This document shows, in pieces, positions 33,766-46,043 of a stretch of 64,000 nucleotides of DNA; within the stretch, counting starts at the first letter, position 1, and the number at the start of each line of letters is the position of its first letter. This stretch comes from Akebia trifoliata. Taxonomy: Eukaryota > Streptophyta > Magnoliopsida > Ranunculales > Lardizabalaceae. The stretch is taken from contig JADQWC010000458.1 in assembly GCA_017979445.1 (NCBI GenBank), positions 124,001 to 188,000 on the forward strand. Reading direction: 5' to 3'. A program made the position numbers and the translations under genes. The notes beneath the pieces were generated by a model, which did not search any database, was not told where the DNA came from, and saw only the letters and a program-made list of their open reading frames with translations.

Positions 33766-34810
33766 TGAAAGCGCCCTCGATCCACGGGGTGCGTGGATCC
33801 ACTTTTGACCCTTGAGATTTGGAAGTCACCACCTAGTTATTACGGTCTAGGAATCGAATACTGACTCTAAATGGATAAAGAAACTACTCTACTAAAGAAA
33901 AACTGAATCCGGGGATCATATTACGGGATTGGAAGGTGTTAGGCACCAACCCTGCCCGGCCAATGTCGGTCTCTACTTATCCCAAATAAGACTACATTGC
34001 TAACAACAAAACCTAGATAGAAAATTAACAGAAATTTTACCTTCGATACGCAAAGATCTTATTCCCTCAGATTTGACAAAAACTGCTCCTTGTACCGTAC
34101 TCCCTCTATTATATCTTGCAAACCCTCAAAAATTTTGCCTGAGAGCCTGATTGATCGATTTTTTTAGTTCAAATTTTTAAATTAATTTCATTAATATTTC
34201 ACTTTAATTATTTAATATTTTATTTATTAATTTTAAAATTTTTAATTATGAAAATTGTGAAATTACCGTTTTATCCCCGGAGAGGACTTTTCGCGTTTTA
34301 AGTCGGTTTTTGATGTTCTAGGATGTTTTAGAAATGATTTTTCATAAGGAATTCAATGGAAATGTTGATTTTTATCATTTATGAAATTTTTTGTGTGAAA
34401 TGGTCGTGAACTTTATGAGGGGCATTTTCCTAATTTTGTCAAATTGGCGAAATGATTTATTTGATTTCGATTTGTTATTTTATGTGTTCGAAAGGGTTTT
34501 CCTAAGCGTAACGTAGGCTATAGGGTTGTTTTGATGTTATGGGTATTTTGGTAATTTGGTCAATTTTTAGTGATTTTTATTGTGAAGCTTCTTTTTATTT
34601 GAAAAATGATGATTTCTATGTTTCTAAAGTCATATTTTCCTAGCGTAGCGTGGTTTCTAAGGTTTTGTCAGTTCGAAATACCTCATCCGGATTTCTGAAA
34701 CATATCTGGTAACAAAATAAAGTATTGGAATAAACATCCATCATTGGGAACCGTTGTGATCGGGTTGACGAGTTGATTAATTAGGTGGATGCAAAAATGG
34801 GGTGTCTACA
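33766..34810 (-). repeat. 5' LTR of the Tat/Ogre insertion, promoter deleted
   Basis: 1045 bp, from TGTAGACACCCC at 34810 to GGCGCTTTCA at 33766. Relative to the 3' LTR it lacks about 640 bp (3' LTR 26055-26688), which removes the TATA box, the tandem repeats and the start of R. The junction is CGTACTCCCTCTATT, with about 2-3 bp of microhomology. A second loss of about 46 bp lies between two ATATCTT copies. U5 hairpin and ends are intact. Confidence 0.85.
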
Positions 34811-35615
34811 GATGGATATAGGCCAAACTTAAATTCATGCTTATTTCAAAGTTCTTCGATGCTATTTTTCCTCAAAAAAAGGTTCATTCTCTAAGGTAGT
34901 GCTAAACTCATTTATATAAAATTGTATACATGATCCTAGCTCTACATGTGTTAAGGTGAGGTGGAGCTGTGTTTTATTCAAGCCATGGTACCTCTAATCG
35001 ACAATCTTCGTACTTAGATGATGGGAGTACGATCAACACTTAGAATCTTTGAATAATTCCAGATCATTCAGAGAAGATATGTCCAACTTGATCGTGATTC
35101 TAAGATAAAAGTTATTCCAGGGAAACTTTTTTTAGAGGATTCGCATTCTTAATTTGATGCACATTTTTTAATTGTTTGTGAAGATCATAGAAATGAATAT
35201 CCTCATACTCTATGAACACAAAATGGAGATCATGTGAGAAAGGGCAATTATTATGGATAGATGGGGGATTCTTGAGGAAAAAGATTTTTGAGTCTTCATC
35301 AATATGTGAGTTGTTTTTGTTTATTTCTGTGTTTCTAAGGTGTCCTTTGCATTATGATATTTCTTGATTGTTATTTTCTTTTCTTTTAAAGGAAAAACGT
35401 ATTTTTTCATTAAAACCATTTAAATTCACAACAATGACCTTTATTGAACATTCTTCTTTTTCCTTCTTCTTTTTCATCTTCAATAATAATAATTATTAGC
35501 AGTACAACTTTTACTTATTCCCAACCATTCACTTGTTTTCTATATTTTTAATTGGGGTTTAATAAGTAAAAGTTGGGGTCCCAGTAACAGCTTTTTAATA
35601 AAATTATAACTTATG

Positions 35616-36180
35616 GTAAAGGAGAAGGAGGTCTAATCTCAAAATGGCATGATTATTGTACAACTAAATTTGAAGAAAAATCAAAAAAATCTTACACCAA
35701 AGGTCAATACAAACATCGTTGGGATTACGTGAAAGATAGATGGAAAGTATAGAAGAATCTTAGGATGAAATCTAGATTAGGATGGGATGTACACATGAGA
35801 TCCTTTGTAGCAACTAATGAAAAATGAAAGTCATATGTTTTAATAATTTTTAATATTTTCATATGATAATTGAAGTTAAATGAGTTAGTTAATTTCTTTT
35901 CTTTTGATTATATTTTATATCTTTTATTAGTTAAATAAATATTCCAATCAATTTCAATATAAGGCATTAGAGTATGAAGACAAGCTCAGCCAAATATTTG
36001 GTGGGGCCATTTCAAAGAAAAAATATTGTATCACCCCAAACGAGACTTCTTCAATCATGCAAGATAGTTGTGTTTCTCTTGATGATTTAGATGTAGATAT
36101 TGATGATGTGATTAAATAGTCAACACCAAATACTTCAATTGATCCAATTGAAAAAGCTATTGAAGAAATACCTAGAACAG
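35616..36180 (+). pseudogene. Myb/SANT-like protein of the PIF/Harbinger element
   Basis: The frame from 35616 reads KFEEKSKKSYTKGQYKHRWD, then YVKDRWKV, an in-frame stop, then KNLRMKSRLGWD. This is the pattern of the Myb/SANT-like domain (PF12776 type) with conserved Trp residues. After an AT-rich gap (35827-35962, possibly an old intron) the C-terminal motif DKLSQIFGGA appears at about 35976. In the family this protein helps the transposase bind element ends. Stops make it non-functional. Confidence 0.7.
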
Positions 36181-36391
36181 ATCAAGGGAGTTTGAACCCT
36201 CTTCTACCACAAGTGTGAATGTGAAAAAAGAGTGCAAAAATAGGTAATGTTGAAGTCCATAGAATGCTTTCGGTAATAGTTGACAGTATAGAGGTAGATT
36301 TGAAAAAATAAGAAATGGTACAGAATGCAAACAAAAACACTTCTATTATCTCATGCATCAACCTGTTGAGTATTTTCCATAACATTGATCT

Positions 36392-37500
36392 GTGTGGACT
36401 AGATTATGTTATTTTATGAAAGATAGAGGATTACTTCAAGATAGCAGAGTGGTGAGAAATGAAGAACAAATTATAATTTTTTTGTATATAGTTGGGCATA
36501 ATCTTAAGAATAGAAATAGTCAAGATAGATTCCAACATTCTGATGAATTGATAAGTCGATATTTTCATAACGTGTTGCAAGCATTATATATTTTTGCCTG
36601 TAACTTGATAAAAACACTTAACTTGAACGTCATACCACCAAAAATATTAGTAGACCGATGATATTTTTCATGGTTTAATGTAATTAATTATTTAATATTT
36701 GAATTAATATAATTAACAACATAATAATTGTTTAATGCTTACTTTTAAATGAAATAAGATTGCGTGGGTACAATTGACGATAATTATATACCTATAGTTA
36801 TACCATTTAACCAACAAATACCATTTTGATCAAGAAGAAAGATCAAATGTACATAGAACGTCTTGGTTATTTGTTTATTTGACTTGCAGTTCACTTTTGT
36901 TTTAGTTGGGTAGGAAGGTTCGACACATGATTGTTGAGTTTTTCATTTTGTGTTTAGTGATTTGATTTTGAATTTCCCACATCCTCTTGTTGGTAATGAA
37001 AAAATATTTTATATTCTTATTTTTGATATTTTTTATACCCATTAAGGTAATTTTAAATTTACTAAATTTTTTTTAAATTATCTTAAGAAAATATTACATG
37101 GTTGATGTGGGTTACTAAAATATACGAGGATATCTTGCACCATATTGTAATACATGGTATCATATACATAATTTTCATATAGGAAATGAGCCAAGAACAA
37201 AGGAGGAGTGGTTCAATTATTATCACTCTTCGTGTAGAAACATTATTAAGCATTGCTTCGGTGTATGGAAGAAATAATTTTCGATTTTAAAACGAATGGC
37301 TTCATACTCTTTTGTGACTCAAACACGTATTGTATGTGTGTGCATGGCTTTACAAAATTTCATCCGACAACAATTAATTATTGATAGTTGATTTACACAA
37401 TATGAAAATGAAAATATTGATATTGATAGATAAGGCATGTTTAATACGACACCAAATGAAGTTGATGATGAATTGATTACTGATATGAATATTGTATGAG
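36392..37500 (+). pseudogene. PIF/Harbinger transposase remnant (HARBI1-like)
   Basis: The N-terminal part 36392-36661 is open for 89 codons and reads EEQIIIFLYIVGHNLKNRN, DRFQHSDELISRYF and VLQAL, a very recognisable family segment. After a gap (36662-36757, perhaps an intron) the catalytic domain starts at 36758 with DCVGTIDDNYIP (first Asp 36776), then FTFVLVG-EGSTHD (second Asp 36929, same frame, with a stop in place of Trp). LVDVGY (about 37101) and NYYHSSCRNIIKHCFGVWKK (about 37216-37275) follow after frameshifts. The position of the third catalytic residue, normally Glu, is Lys (37249-37251). FVTQTRIV and ALQNFIRQQ end the match. Confidence 0.8.
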
Positions 37501-38889
37501 ATAAGATATCTTAATAAATTTATAATGCCATAAATACATGATGATGTAAAATTTTATTTAATTATTTATTATTTATTAGATAGACATTAAGTATGTTAGT
37601 ATAAAAAAATGAAATGAAATTTTATTTTTTATTTTTTAGTATTAAATCTTATGTTTGTACTTATTATTAACATATTATTACTTATATGAGATAAATAATC
37701 TTTTTTTAATACTATTTTTAATTTCGTTCAGCAAATTCTAGACAACAGGTTACTAAACAGTTCAACATATTGACAACACAATTAGACAGCATGTTACCAA
37801 ACAGTATACTCAATTCAGCAACAGCAATAACAACTTTCTCTCAACTTCAGCAATTTAATTTAGCATCACCAACTTTACATACAGGTTTTCCAAACAGACT
37901 ATTAAACAGAAATAGTTTACAATAATCTTGTAGTTATAGGAATGCTCTGTTTTGTTGCATTTATTGTTAAATAGTTAGAATAGGACACTAACGTTTGTTT
38001 TGTAGCTAGAATAAGAAACTAAGATTGTATCTAAAATTCTTATCTGTAAACATTTCTTATTTTATTTTTCTTATAAATAGAAGTTAATTGGAGAAGGACC
38101 ACATACGATTGACTAGGTCCTCTTTGATCATCTCTTCGAGTTTCTTATGTTCAATTCTTTAAGTTTTTCGATCAAAACATTTGAAATTCCACTCTATGTA
38201 TACTAGAGTTCACCTATGCCTACTACACGGGAATCCTCTCTTGGATAAAAGTGAAAAAAATAAAGTTGGTTAGTGTAGGGGTGACAATCTTAACACCACC
38301 CACGAACACGACTCAAAACAACCCAAAATTACTGGGTTTGGGGTATTATTGAAAACTTTAAAGGTATAAAGGGGTAAAAGATGAAGAATAATAAAGTAGG
38401 ATAAAAGAAGAAACATAGTAAAGTTATAAGGAGTGAAGTTTAGAAAAAATAAAGTGGGCCCTACAAAAATATAGTTTGATAAGTGGGTTAAGGGGATAAA
38501 AGTGAAAAAATAAAGTTGGAAGGGTATTATTAAAGTATTTTGAGGTTAAAGAGGCAAAAGATAAAAAACAATAAAGTTAGAGGAATGAAAATAAAGTTGA
38601 GCAAGAGAAAAAGTAATAAATTGGTTAAAGTAGGTCCACACAAAGTTTTTATCTAACTATCACAATTCAATTGTGTTTTATTATATAAATATAGATATAT
38701 GCATTGCAAATTATTAGATTCATGCATAAATCAAATTCAAATTAATTGTTCTTCAATATCCACATTATCCTTTCATTCCACCTCAAAGTTATATCGAGAT
38801 CAACTAATGGTTGGTTATATACATCGTTGAAAAATTCACTGGCTGATTAAATATATGATATCTTATGCCTTTCTTATTATGCACTAATT
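37501..38889. other. Unassigned AT-rich region with short repeats
   Basis: 37501-37735 is very AT-rich. 37740-37915 carries CAAACAG-type words and poly-GCAACA. A TATA-like CTTATAAATAGAAG lies at about 38070, followed by CCTCTTTGATCATCTCTTCGAG, possibly a solo LTR or gene leader but with no partner found. 38260-38620 holds degenerate ~70-bp repeats with GGGGTAAAAGATGAA and AATAAAGT. No gene seen. Confidence 0.4.
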
Positions 38890-39541
38890 TATTATATATG
38901 GAGAAAGCGGAATAGAAGCATTTTTGAAGTGGTTGCAAGATCTCAAAGAACAATTTTGGATATGGTTGCAAATGAAATTAAATGTGTGTTTGATGGAAGT
39001 ATTTTAGATGATGATGTAACAGGTACAGCAACGGTTTTCTTACAGAAATGGGATTGCAATAGCGTTGAAGGGCAGTCTATACAAAAGAACATTATTTTGG
39101 AATTGCCCGATTGAAGGTGTGATCAAAATAAATTTGGATGGATCTTTAACTTCAAGAGGAGGTGGCTTGGTTTTGTGGGTAGAACTAATGTTGGGCGATT
39201 TCTTTTTTCAGCTTGGTCGAATTGCTTTGAAGAAGATATTGTAGCAATTGAGTTATTCGCTATGAAAGAGGCTTTAAAGTTTGCTCCTAACAAGTGTTTG
39301 ACTCGTGTGTTGACGTCTTCAGATTCCTTATATGCCATCAAAGTAATAAGAGCAGAGTTTGATTCTACTTAGAAGTATGTGAAAGTGGTAAACAAAATTC
39401 AAATTCTTTCTAGAAATTTTGTTTATTCTGACTTTGAATTTTACTGGAGAGAAGCAAATAGGGTGGAGGATTTTTATGCACAAGTTGGTGCCTATCATGA
39501 AGGTTTTTTTTTTCTTTGGGTAATTGAGGATGAATCTATCA
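38890..39541 (+). pseudogene. RNase H-like (RVT_3) coding remnant, 5' part
   Basis: It begins YIWRKRNRSIFEVVARSQRT (about 38900), the linker usual before plant RVT_3 domains. VIKINLDGSLTS (Asp at 39137), then after a frameshift VAIELFAMKEALKFAP (Glu at 39250), LTSSDSLYAIKVI (Asp at 39322), a TAG at 39370 and FEFYWREANRVEDFYAQVG follow. The Asp-Glu-Asp spacing and the final REANRVAD-like motif fit RNase H-like domains of LINE elements or of related host genes. The frame continues to 39541, where a retrotransposon is inserted, and resumes at 49205. Confidence 0.7.
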
Positions 39542-42500
39542 TGTGGCGCCCCGCCGAACGCTAACACAAATCCCCATGTCAGATCTCGAGGTACTAAGTG
39601 GCACCTCGAAATTTCGGCATGGTCTCCTCTGTTTATGTTAGCATTCCAAGGCGTTCAACCTGCACCTGATAAACGACATACAATCCTGCATACATATACA
39701 AAATATAATACTAGCGGAAGCTTATACACGTCTAATAACGTACGAATTATCAGAGTGCGGAAGAAGAAAATTTACGGGATTATACAAAATTTTCTCACTC
39801 TAACAAGAGTCCTAACGCTCAATACAAATCTATAATACTCCTAGACAAATGGAGTATAACTCCACTACTTACCAGGTGACGGACTCTGGCTGTCTATCTG
39901 ACCCACCAGATGATTCTCACTCATGTTCTACTCCTGCCTCGCTAAGCTTCGGATCTGAAACTAAAAACTGGAGGATGAAAGGGTGAGTAACAATGGTTAC
40001 CCAGTAAGGAAACAACAATTTCTGCCAATAACCTCTCCTAACATGAACGAATAAACATACTGAATCATTTTAAAATAAACAAAGTTTTACAGAAGAAAAC
40101 TACGATTAACTGGTACATATAGCCAGGGATGAGCAACTAAACATTTTAAAACTCACATTACATCGATCAGCAGTACTCACTATAACATTCTCTTTTTATA
40201 CAAATCTAATTGATCAAATGGAAACAATAAACATGCATTTCATTTTATATATCAAAATAAGCAACAGATAGATAATACACGATGGTGGAGTATTGGAATT
40301 AGAGAGTTGGGATTCACGACTGGATTGCTCCCAGTCGGGACATGATGTTACAATTCCTTTCTGGCTTTTAGTTCCTGATTTTGTGGCTGGTCGCTGCCCT
40401 TACCACGTTTGGTTGACCATTTATCTGGCTCAGGCTGGCCGTTTGACGTGACCGTAAGCAATGGGTCTCTTTTCGATGTGTCAGAACGTTCGACTACTAT
40501 AGATTGTTAGTGATCACTGACTAATCATCTTCGTCTATGCCTATCAGGCGTACATGTGATTCCCAAAGATACAAACCATTCGTATACGACCACCTTTACA
40601 TTACAAGTTCACTGGTAAAGATAGAGAGGAATAAACCCGGATTCCAGTTGTGACTCCACTCTCATACGCGTCCCATACCACGTATGAGTTTGGTGGTCCC
40701 TACCGTACATCCCAGGATAGTACACCACTCCGGATGATATGATGCACTATCCCTTCAGGCATTCACAAACTCTTTAACAGCTTACAAAATAACTACTTAT
40801 ATATATTATTTTCATTTGAAAACAAAAGAGAAATTAACAATACAAGGTTGAGAATAGATATCCAGTTTCCTACCATGCAAGTGTGGCCACCCGGCCTAAA
40901 ATAAATAACATAACAGAGCGCCTCGCGCTAACAGAAAGTAAATAAACATGCAACCAGTAACATTATCCCTGGATATCCGTTCACCAACCTGCATACAACA
41001 CAACAACGTAAAATGCAGACATCACCCCTCGGGTGTGGTGTGACTCTGACATTTTACCGTTTCATACCCTTTTTCCCTCTTTTCGATTTTTACACTTTCA
41101 ATCTCTTCATAAAATATCCATTTTCTGATATTCATCAACTCAATCTGAGTTCATTGAATATTAAATCACATTTTTCAACTATAGAATTTATTTCTATCAA
41201 TAACATTGAAAAAATACAAATTTCATATCAAAACGGGGTCCGAGCAGTGCACAAGACCCAATTTATGGCAATAACCCGTTAAAATACCCTACCCACGTAT
41301 TATTTATTAAAAATACAATTAAACATATCAAACATGCAATTTCTGGCGTGAATTTTGAAATAACAAAATAATTCTATATTTTAAAATACATCCAAATTTT
41401 TCGATAAAATCCTAAATGCAATTTTCACAATCTAGATTACTAATAAAATTGAGAGTTCCTTACAATGTCCAGGTGAAAGGATCGAAGCGTGTGCACGGAA
41501 ATCGAGGCGATTTGCACAGAATTCGAGACGGATCGAACTTCGAAGCGGCCTATTTTCGAAACCGACCTGGTGGTTTCGAAGATCTCGATGTGCTTGTCTC
41601 TTCTCCCTTCTACGGCGAAAGACGGTTTGACCCCGAAACCGATGAAAATCGAGGTCGAAGTTACGAAATCTCCGTATAAAAATACGGCTGATTTTTGACT
41701 ATACGGAGTGAAAAAGACGAGAAAAAGAAAGGAATTTGGGTGGGTTATGTAGAGAATGAGGCTGCGGACGTTTCTCCCTTCTGCGTCGGAAAGCGATTTG
41801 ACCCCGAAACGGACGAAATCCGAGGTCAAAGTTTCAAAATTTTCGTATCCAAATACGGCTGATTTTTGACGATATCGGGTGAAATAGAAAGTGAAACGAA
41901 GAAAGGTTGGGTGGGTTTTGTAGAGAACGTAGCTGCGGATCTTTTTCTCTTCTGCGGCGATCGTCGAAGTGGACCGTTTGCGAGAGATCTGAGGTGGAAG
42001 GTCGAAGAAAGAAAAAAAATATTCATTTCATAAAGGTCTCGGCGTTGTTTAGACGCGTTGGGGAAGATGAGATAAAAAAAAATTTTAAATATTATTTATA
42101 TAATATTGGGACGAATTCGGTATTTCGCCTATTGTTTGATCGACGATAACTTGGTCATTCGGTCTCCAAAACTGACAAACGAATACTCTATTTTTCCTAA
42201 TTTTTCATTCCGGATCTAATGGTATAGTCAATTTTACAAATTATGTCTCCATAAAAATTTACATTTTTGGCCTGACGTGACCCATAAACTTGATGTCGTT
42301 TTCGTTTTTGGCGATAATTCAACTTCCTGATCTCCAAAAATGACAAATAAATAGTCTATGTTGAATAATTTTTCGTTATGAACCCAATGGTATGATCGAA
42401 TTTTAAAAATTATTCCTCTAACAAAAAGTCACTGTTTTAGCCTGGTCCGACCCGATAATCGAGGATTTTGCAACTTTTATATTCGGACTCGCATTTGAGC

Positions 42501-42678
42501 GTGCTTACAGGCTAAACTATGTTTTTCTATCATTTTGAATCTAATGGTGAGGTCAGATTCTATTAAAAATGATCAGAATAAGGTCCCACAGTTTTACCCT
42601 AAGTCCCACTTTCAAGATTTTCTTAAAATTCCACTATTAATTTCCTCGAGATACGAATTAAAAATTTGGGGTGTTACA
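39542..42678 (-). repeat. 3' LTR of the chromovirus-like element
   Basis: Minus strand TGTAACACCCCAAATTT at 42678 to GGCGGGGCGCCACA at 39542. Compared with the 5' LTR, most differences seen are single-base indels (for example AATCTATAATACT against AATCTATATACT). Short open frames near 41416-41829 lie within the LTR. Confidence 0.95.
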
Positions 42679-42690
42679 TTCTCCCCCCCT
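42679..42690 (-). other. Polypurine tract of the chromovirus-like element
   Basis: Minus strand AGGGGGGAGAA ends next to TGTAACACC. Just upstream is TTTCGAGGACGAAATTTTTA, the end of pol in many related elements, so the interior kept its extreme 3' end although pol is gone. Confidence 0.85.
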
Positions 42691-44590
42691 AATAAAAATT
42701 TCGTCCTCGAAATTTAAATCATACCTTATTGAGCTTTGTCGCGATTTTACTAATACGACATATATAATAAATACTACTTATTTTCGATTACTATCTATTC
42801 TTAGTTCCAAACCAATCTCATTTATAACTCGTAGACTTATATCTCCAATTTCCGTCAACCCCATACATTTATTAATTAATCTCTATTTTAAACCCATACT
42901 CCAACTAATCCATTATTTGTATAATCCTAAGATAACAATCAATTTAACTTATATCACTTCCCCACCAATGTCTATCAAGCACAATCCTTTTATCTTCTTT
43001 ATTCTTCATTACTTCTCTCATCAATTACATCGTATATTATGTTTTACTCATAATTATTATGAATATTACTCCCAAAAGCATAGTCTTACCGCAACACACC
43101 ACTATCCTTATATTCGATTCGATATTACATTTTTACTTATTGCGATGTTTCCTCAAAACCTTTGTCATAACCTTTATAATTTAAAATCTTACTCGAGGGG
43201 ATAAATCCTACATTTATTTTCTCACAATTCCATTAAGTCACCATTAATGTAACATTATCACAAGATTATTCTTTCTCACATTTTACATCGACCCACTTCC
43301 TAACTTATGCTCTACTAAATCTCTTTAGGATGGATGTGGGCACAGGCAGGTGGTGGTCACTGCTTCTACGGAATCATAATATTTACTTATACCACTTTTG
43401 TTTCGATGAGTGAAAATGAGCCACAATCGAAATCTCGAAACGAGTACTTGTCTATAGAAAGTATTGATCACGTAACGAAAATGATAACAATGAAATCCTC
43501 TACTAGAAAGCGATCGTGAAATGAGAAGGCAAAAGAAGAGTTAAAGCTGACACTGAGGATAGAAAGATGAAAGGCAAATGATGATCTATCTTTTTAAAGA
43601 ATGATAATCAATTCAAGAAGTCGTAAAGCAAGAGCTGCTTTCATCTAACAGTTCAATCGTTAGGCCTCCCAAAGTTAAGTCATCTTCAATCGAAAGGAAA
43701 GATACGCAACTCCCTGTGTTGATATTCGAGGAAGTAGCTCTCGACCTGAAGGATATACAAGCAAAACACCTGCTTATCTACTAGCGTAATATACGGGTAA
43801 TTGACTAGACTATTGATATAAAGACTAACGTACCAATTGAACATCACTTGTCTTTTCACACTTTACAATTATTCTAATACCTATTTTGCAAGTTCTTAAA
43901 TGATCTTTCAAAAATCTTATTCTTTCTTCGCAAGGTCTCCCAATGGTATAAATAATTTCATTACTTGACTTGTGTCAGTTGTTTCTAGCTCCAGTAAGTG
44001 TGCAAATTCTTCACAGAATTATAGAATCTAGAGGAACCAATATTGAATAAATTCTAATTTCTAACATTATAATTAGAGATCGTACTTTCCAAAACTTCGT
44101 CGGAGGCATGTACTTTCTCATGGGTCATAACCCTTGCTTGCGCCTATGATACAAGACATTTTCTCTTGATATATCTTACTTGATCACACGCGTAACATGT
44201 CAACGATCTTGTCTTTGTAGATCTCTGTGGAGTAGGCAGTTGGTAGACTAGGGTCTATAGGCTCTGAACCTGTCTTGTTGATTCCTTTGGCCCTATTGGC
44301 ATCATTGGAGCTTCAACTGCTCTCTAACTCAGTGATGGGGAAACTCTACAACTTGATAGTGGAGGAGTTCTATATTGTGGATACACTGATCCGGGGAAGA
44401 TTAGCCTCGAATACATCGACCTCTTGGCCGGATCTGATCTGGGAAGAAAAGAAATCTAAGGTCAACTCATTTGTCCATTGGAGGTCTGTAACTCTATCTC
44501 TTCTCGTTTTATCCTTTAAGGTCGATTTATCGTATTTCTATAATTGGTAGTCTCAATCATCAACCTCCTGGACCTTAGGTAGGATTATAG
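42691..44590 (-). other. Interior of the chromovirus-like element, no clear coding
   Basis: No pol motif found. On the plus strand 42671-43204 is open for 177 codons, but its composition (Ile, His, Tyr, Asn, Leu from C/T/A-rich DNA), its strand opposite to the element and its overlap with LTR and PPT make it a chance frame. 43330-44560 is unrecognised. Confidence 0.5.
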
Positions 44591-44965
44591 TCCTCTAAAT
44601 AATTTACGGGCCTTTTACAGATTTGTCAAGATAAGCTTGGACGCACATCGTGACAACCTAGTGAACATCATATTATATTCGGCAATCGATAGATTACCCT
44701 GCACTAATCTCAAAAACTCCTAGTTTTTGACTTCTTGAGAAGTCTCAAATATAAATCAATTAACAAATATCCTCTCGAATTCTACGCACTCAAACGATCC
44801 ATCACCCAATATATTCTTCTCAAACGTTACTAATGATTTGCATCCTCGTTCAACTGGAATGTAATCACCGTCACCCACTGATCTCTTGGCACTACATGAC
44901 ACTCAAAGTCTCTTAAATCTTCAAAATCCACTTATTGGCCTCAATCAGATCGAAAAAGTCCCCAA
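44591..44965 (-). pseudogene. gag remnant of the chromovirus-like element
   Basis: Across frameshifts the minus strand reads DLIEANKWILKI (about 44950), VTVITFQLNEDANH (about 44860), FECVEFERIFVN (about 44790) and EFLRLVQGNLSIAEYNMMFT, LSRCASKLI (about 44705-44620). These match in order the retrotransposon gag domain (PF03732 type): substrate-like N-terminus, TF-L-G-A-WW region and the RQG-SVAEYEAEF-RLSR motif. The protein forms the particle shell. Stops and shifts abolish it here. Confidence 0.7.
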
Positions 44966-45314
44966 ATCTTGATAGACGTAATCGTTAAAAATTCTACAAC
45001 CACATCCTTGGATTTACCTGTCCTTTGGGCTAGGAAATTCTTTTATTCTTCAAAGGCACGACCTTGTGGTAATGGTCTTTAAGGTGGAATAGTATTTCCC
45101 TTTTGCGAGGAAGTCCAACACTTCCTCATTTCTTGGATTTAGTGGTAAACCTTCCAATTGTGGTAAGTCTTATACAATTCTTGCTTCCAATTGGTTAGTC
45201 TTGTTTGTTCGGGGTGGCACGAGTACATTATCAACTTTATTGAAATCTGGTGGCCTTATATTCATTGAATTGATTTGTCTAACATCTTTCTGAGCCACGC
45301 ATCATTAATCGGTT

Positions 45315-45372
45315 GACATCAACCCGAACTTGCTTTCCTTTATGTCCCGATTTACCACAGTCATAACATACT
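45315..45372 (-). pseudogene. Zinc-knuckle-like motif, out of usual order
   Basis: The minus strand encodes VVCYDCGKSGHKGKQV: CX2CX4H as in retroviral-type zinc knuckles, with the last cysteine absent (V). In gag the knuckle normally follows the gag domain, but here it precedes it. This suggests rearrangement of the interior, or a chance match. Confidence 0.35.
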
Positions 45373-46043
45373 ACAACTCTTTCTTTTAACTGATTTAGTA
45401 GTATGTTGTGTTGTTTCTTATAAAATTCTTCTATCCATTAAGTGGGTATGTCTCTATCATCTCACTCTTCAAGTATGATTATGTTTCCTATGAATTTGCT
45501 AGTTTCGTAGTTATTTATCTCTTATTAGATACTAATTGTCTTATTTCCATTTGGTTTCGGGGTGGTGGTGGTGGTGTATTATTCATATTTCTTCTCTAAA
45601 CTTGTCATGAGACTCAACCACCTATCCGATGAATGATATTAGTTGTGGTATCAGATCAAATGTCTGATCCAGAACCTATCTTGTCTCTGTTGCGTTTTGG
45701 CCTCTACCTTGTCATTCCTCTAGCTTATGTTCATTCGTATTAAGACACTTATCATAATAAGGCCAAAGCTACTCTTACGTAACTATGAATTACTATCATA
45801 GATTGGAACTTAGTAATGGACTCCATTTCCATTACTAAAGAATAAACTTAGAATCCTATCTTAGGCTTACAAGGCTCTATAAACATCTAGACACGGAAGA
45901 ACTCATAATTCCAATACGGAATTACTAATGAGCTCGGATACCGAATTCCTAGTGACACTCTATGATTATCGCTCTAATATCTGTGGTATCAGCTAACTCT
46001 TCAAAACATAACAGATCAGTATCCCATACGGATCTAATACTAT

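Larger units (their letters stand above)
25717..34810 (-). mobile_element. Complete but decayed Tat/Ogre-type LTR retrotransposon insertion
   Basis: On the minus strand: 5' LTR (34810-33766), PBS (33764-33747), leader with 193-bp tandem repeats, traces of the protease-RT linker and of integrase, 3' repeats, PPT (27451-27439) and 3' LTR (27438-25717). The insertion is flanked by GATGG at 25712-25716 and 34811-34815, an exact 5-bp target duplication, so both ends belong to one event. The interior is 6.3 kb and lacks gag, protease core, RT core and RNase H, so it cannot move by itself. Tat/Ogre placement rests on the integrase remnant, PBS, PPT and 3' tandem repeats. Confidence 0.85.
34816..37930 (+). 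mobile_element. Decayed PIF/Harbinger-type DNA transposon
   Basis: Two diagnostic coding remnants lie in the same orientation: a Myb/SANT-like DNA-binding protein (from 35616) and a DDE transposase (36392-37500). The pair is the hallmark of plant PIF/Harbinger. After the transposase, three copies of a TTACCAAACAG-like word (about 37747, 37789, 37889) may be subterminal repeats. I could not define terminal inverted repeats or a TTA duplication, so the bounds are loose. The left bound is the Tat target duplication. Confidence 0.65.

Noticed and set aside
37740..38262. Solo LTR or promoter around the TATA-like CTTATAAATAGAAG
   Set aside because: No TG...CA ends with a target duplication and no second copy in the window.
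41416..41829. Open frames of 87 and 129 codons, with relatives at 47928-48212
   Set aside because: Both copies lie inside the paired LTRs and differ by frameshifting indels; they follow from LTR duplication, not from coding.
42671..43204. 177-codon open frame on the plus strand
   Set aside because: It begins in an LTR, crosses the polypurine tract, is antisense to the element and has a composition set by C/T/A-rich DNA; no domain.
45653..45668. Second primer binding site in the chromovirus-like element (GTGGTATCAGATC)
   Set aside because: It is 0.4 kb inside the interior and not next to an LTR end; probably chance or a duplicated leader word.
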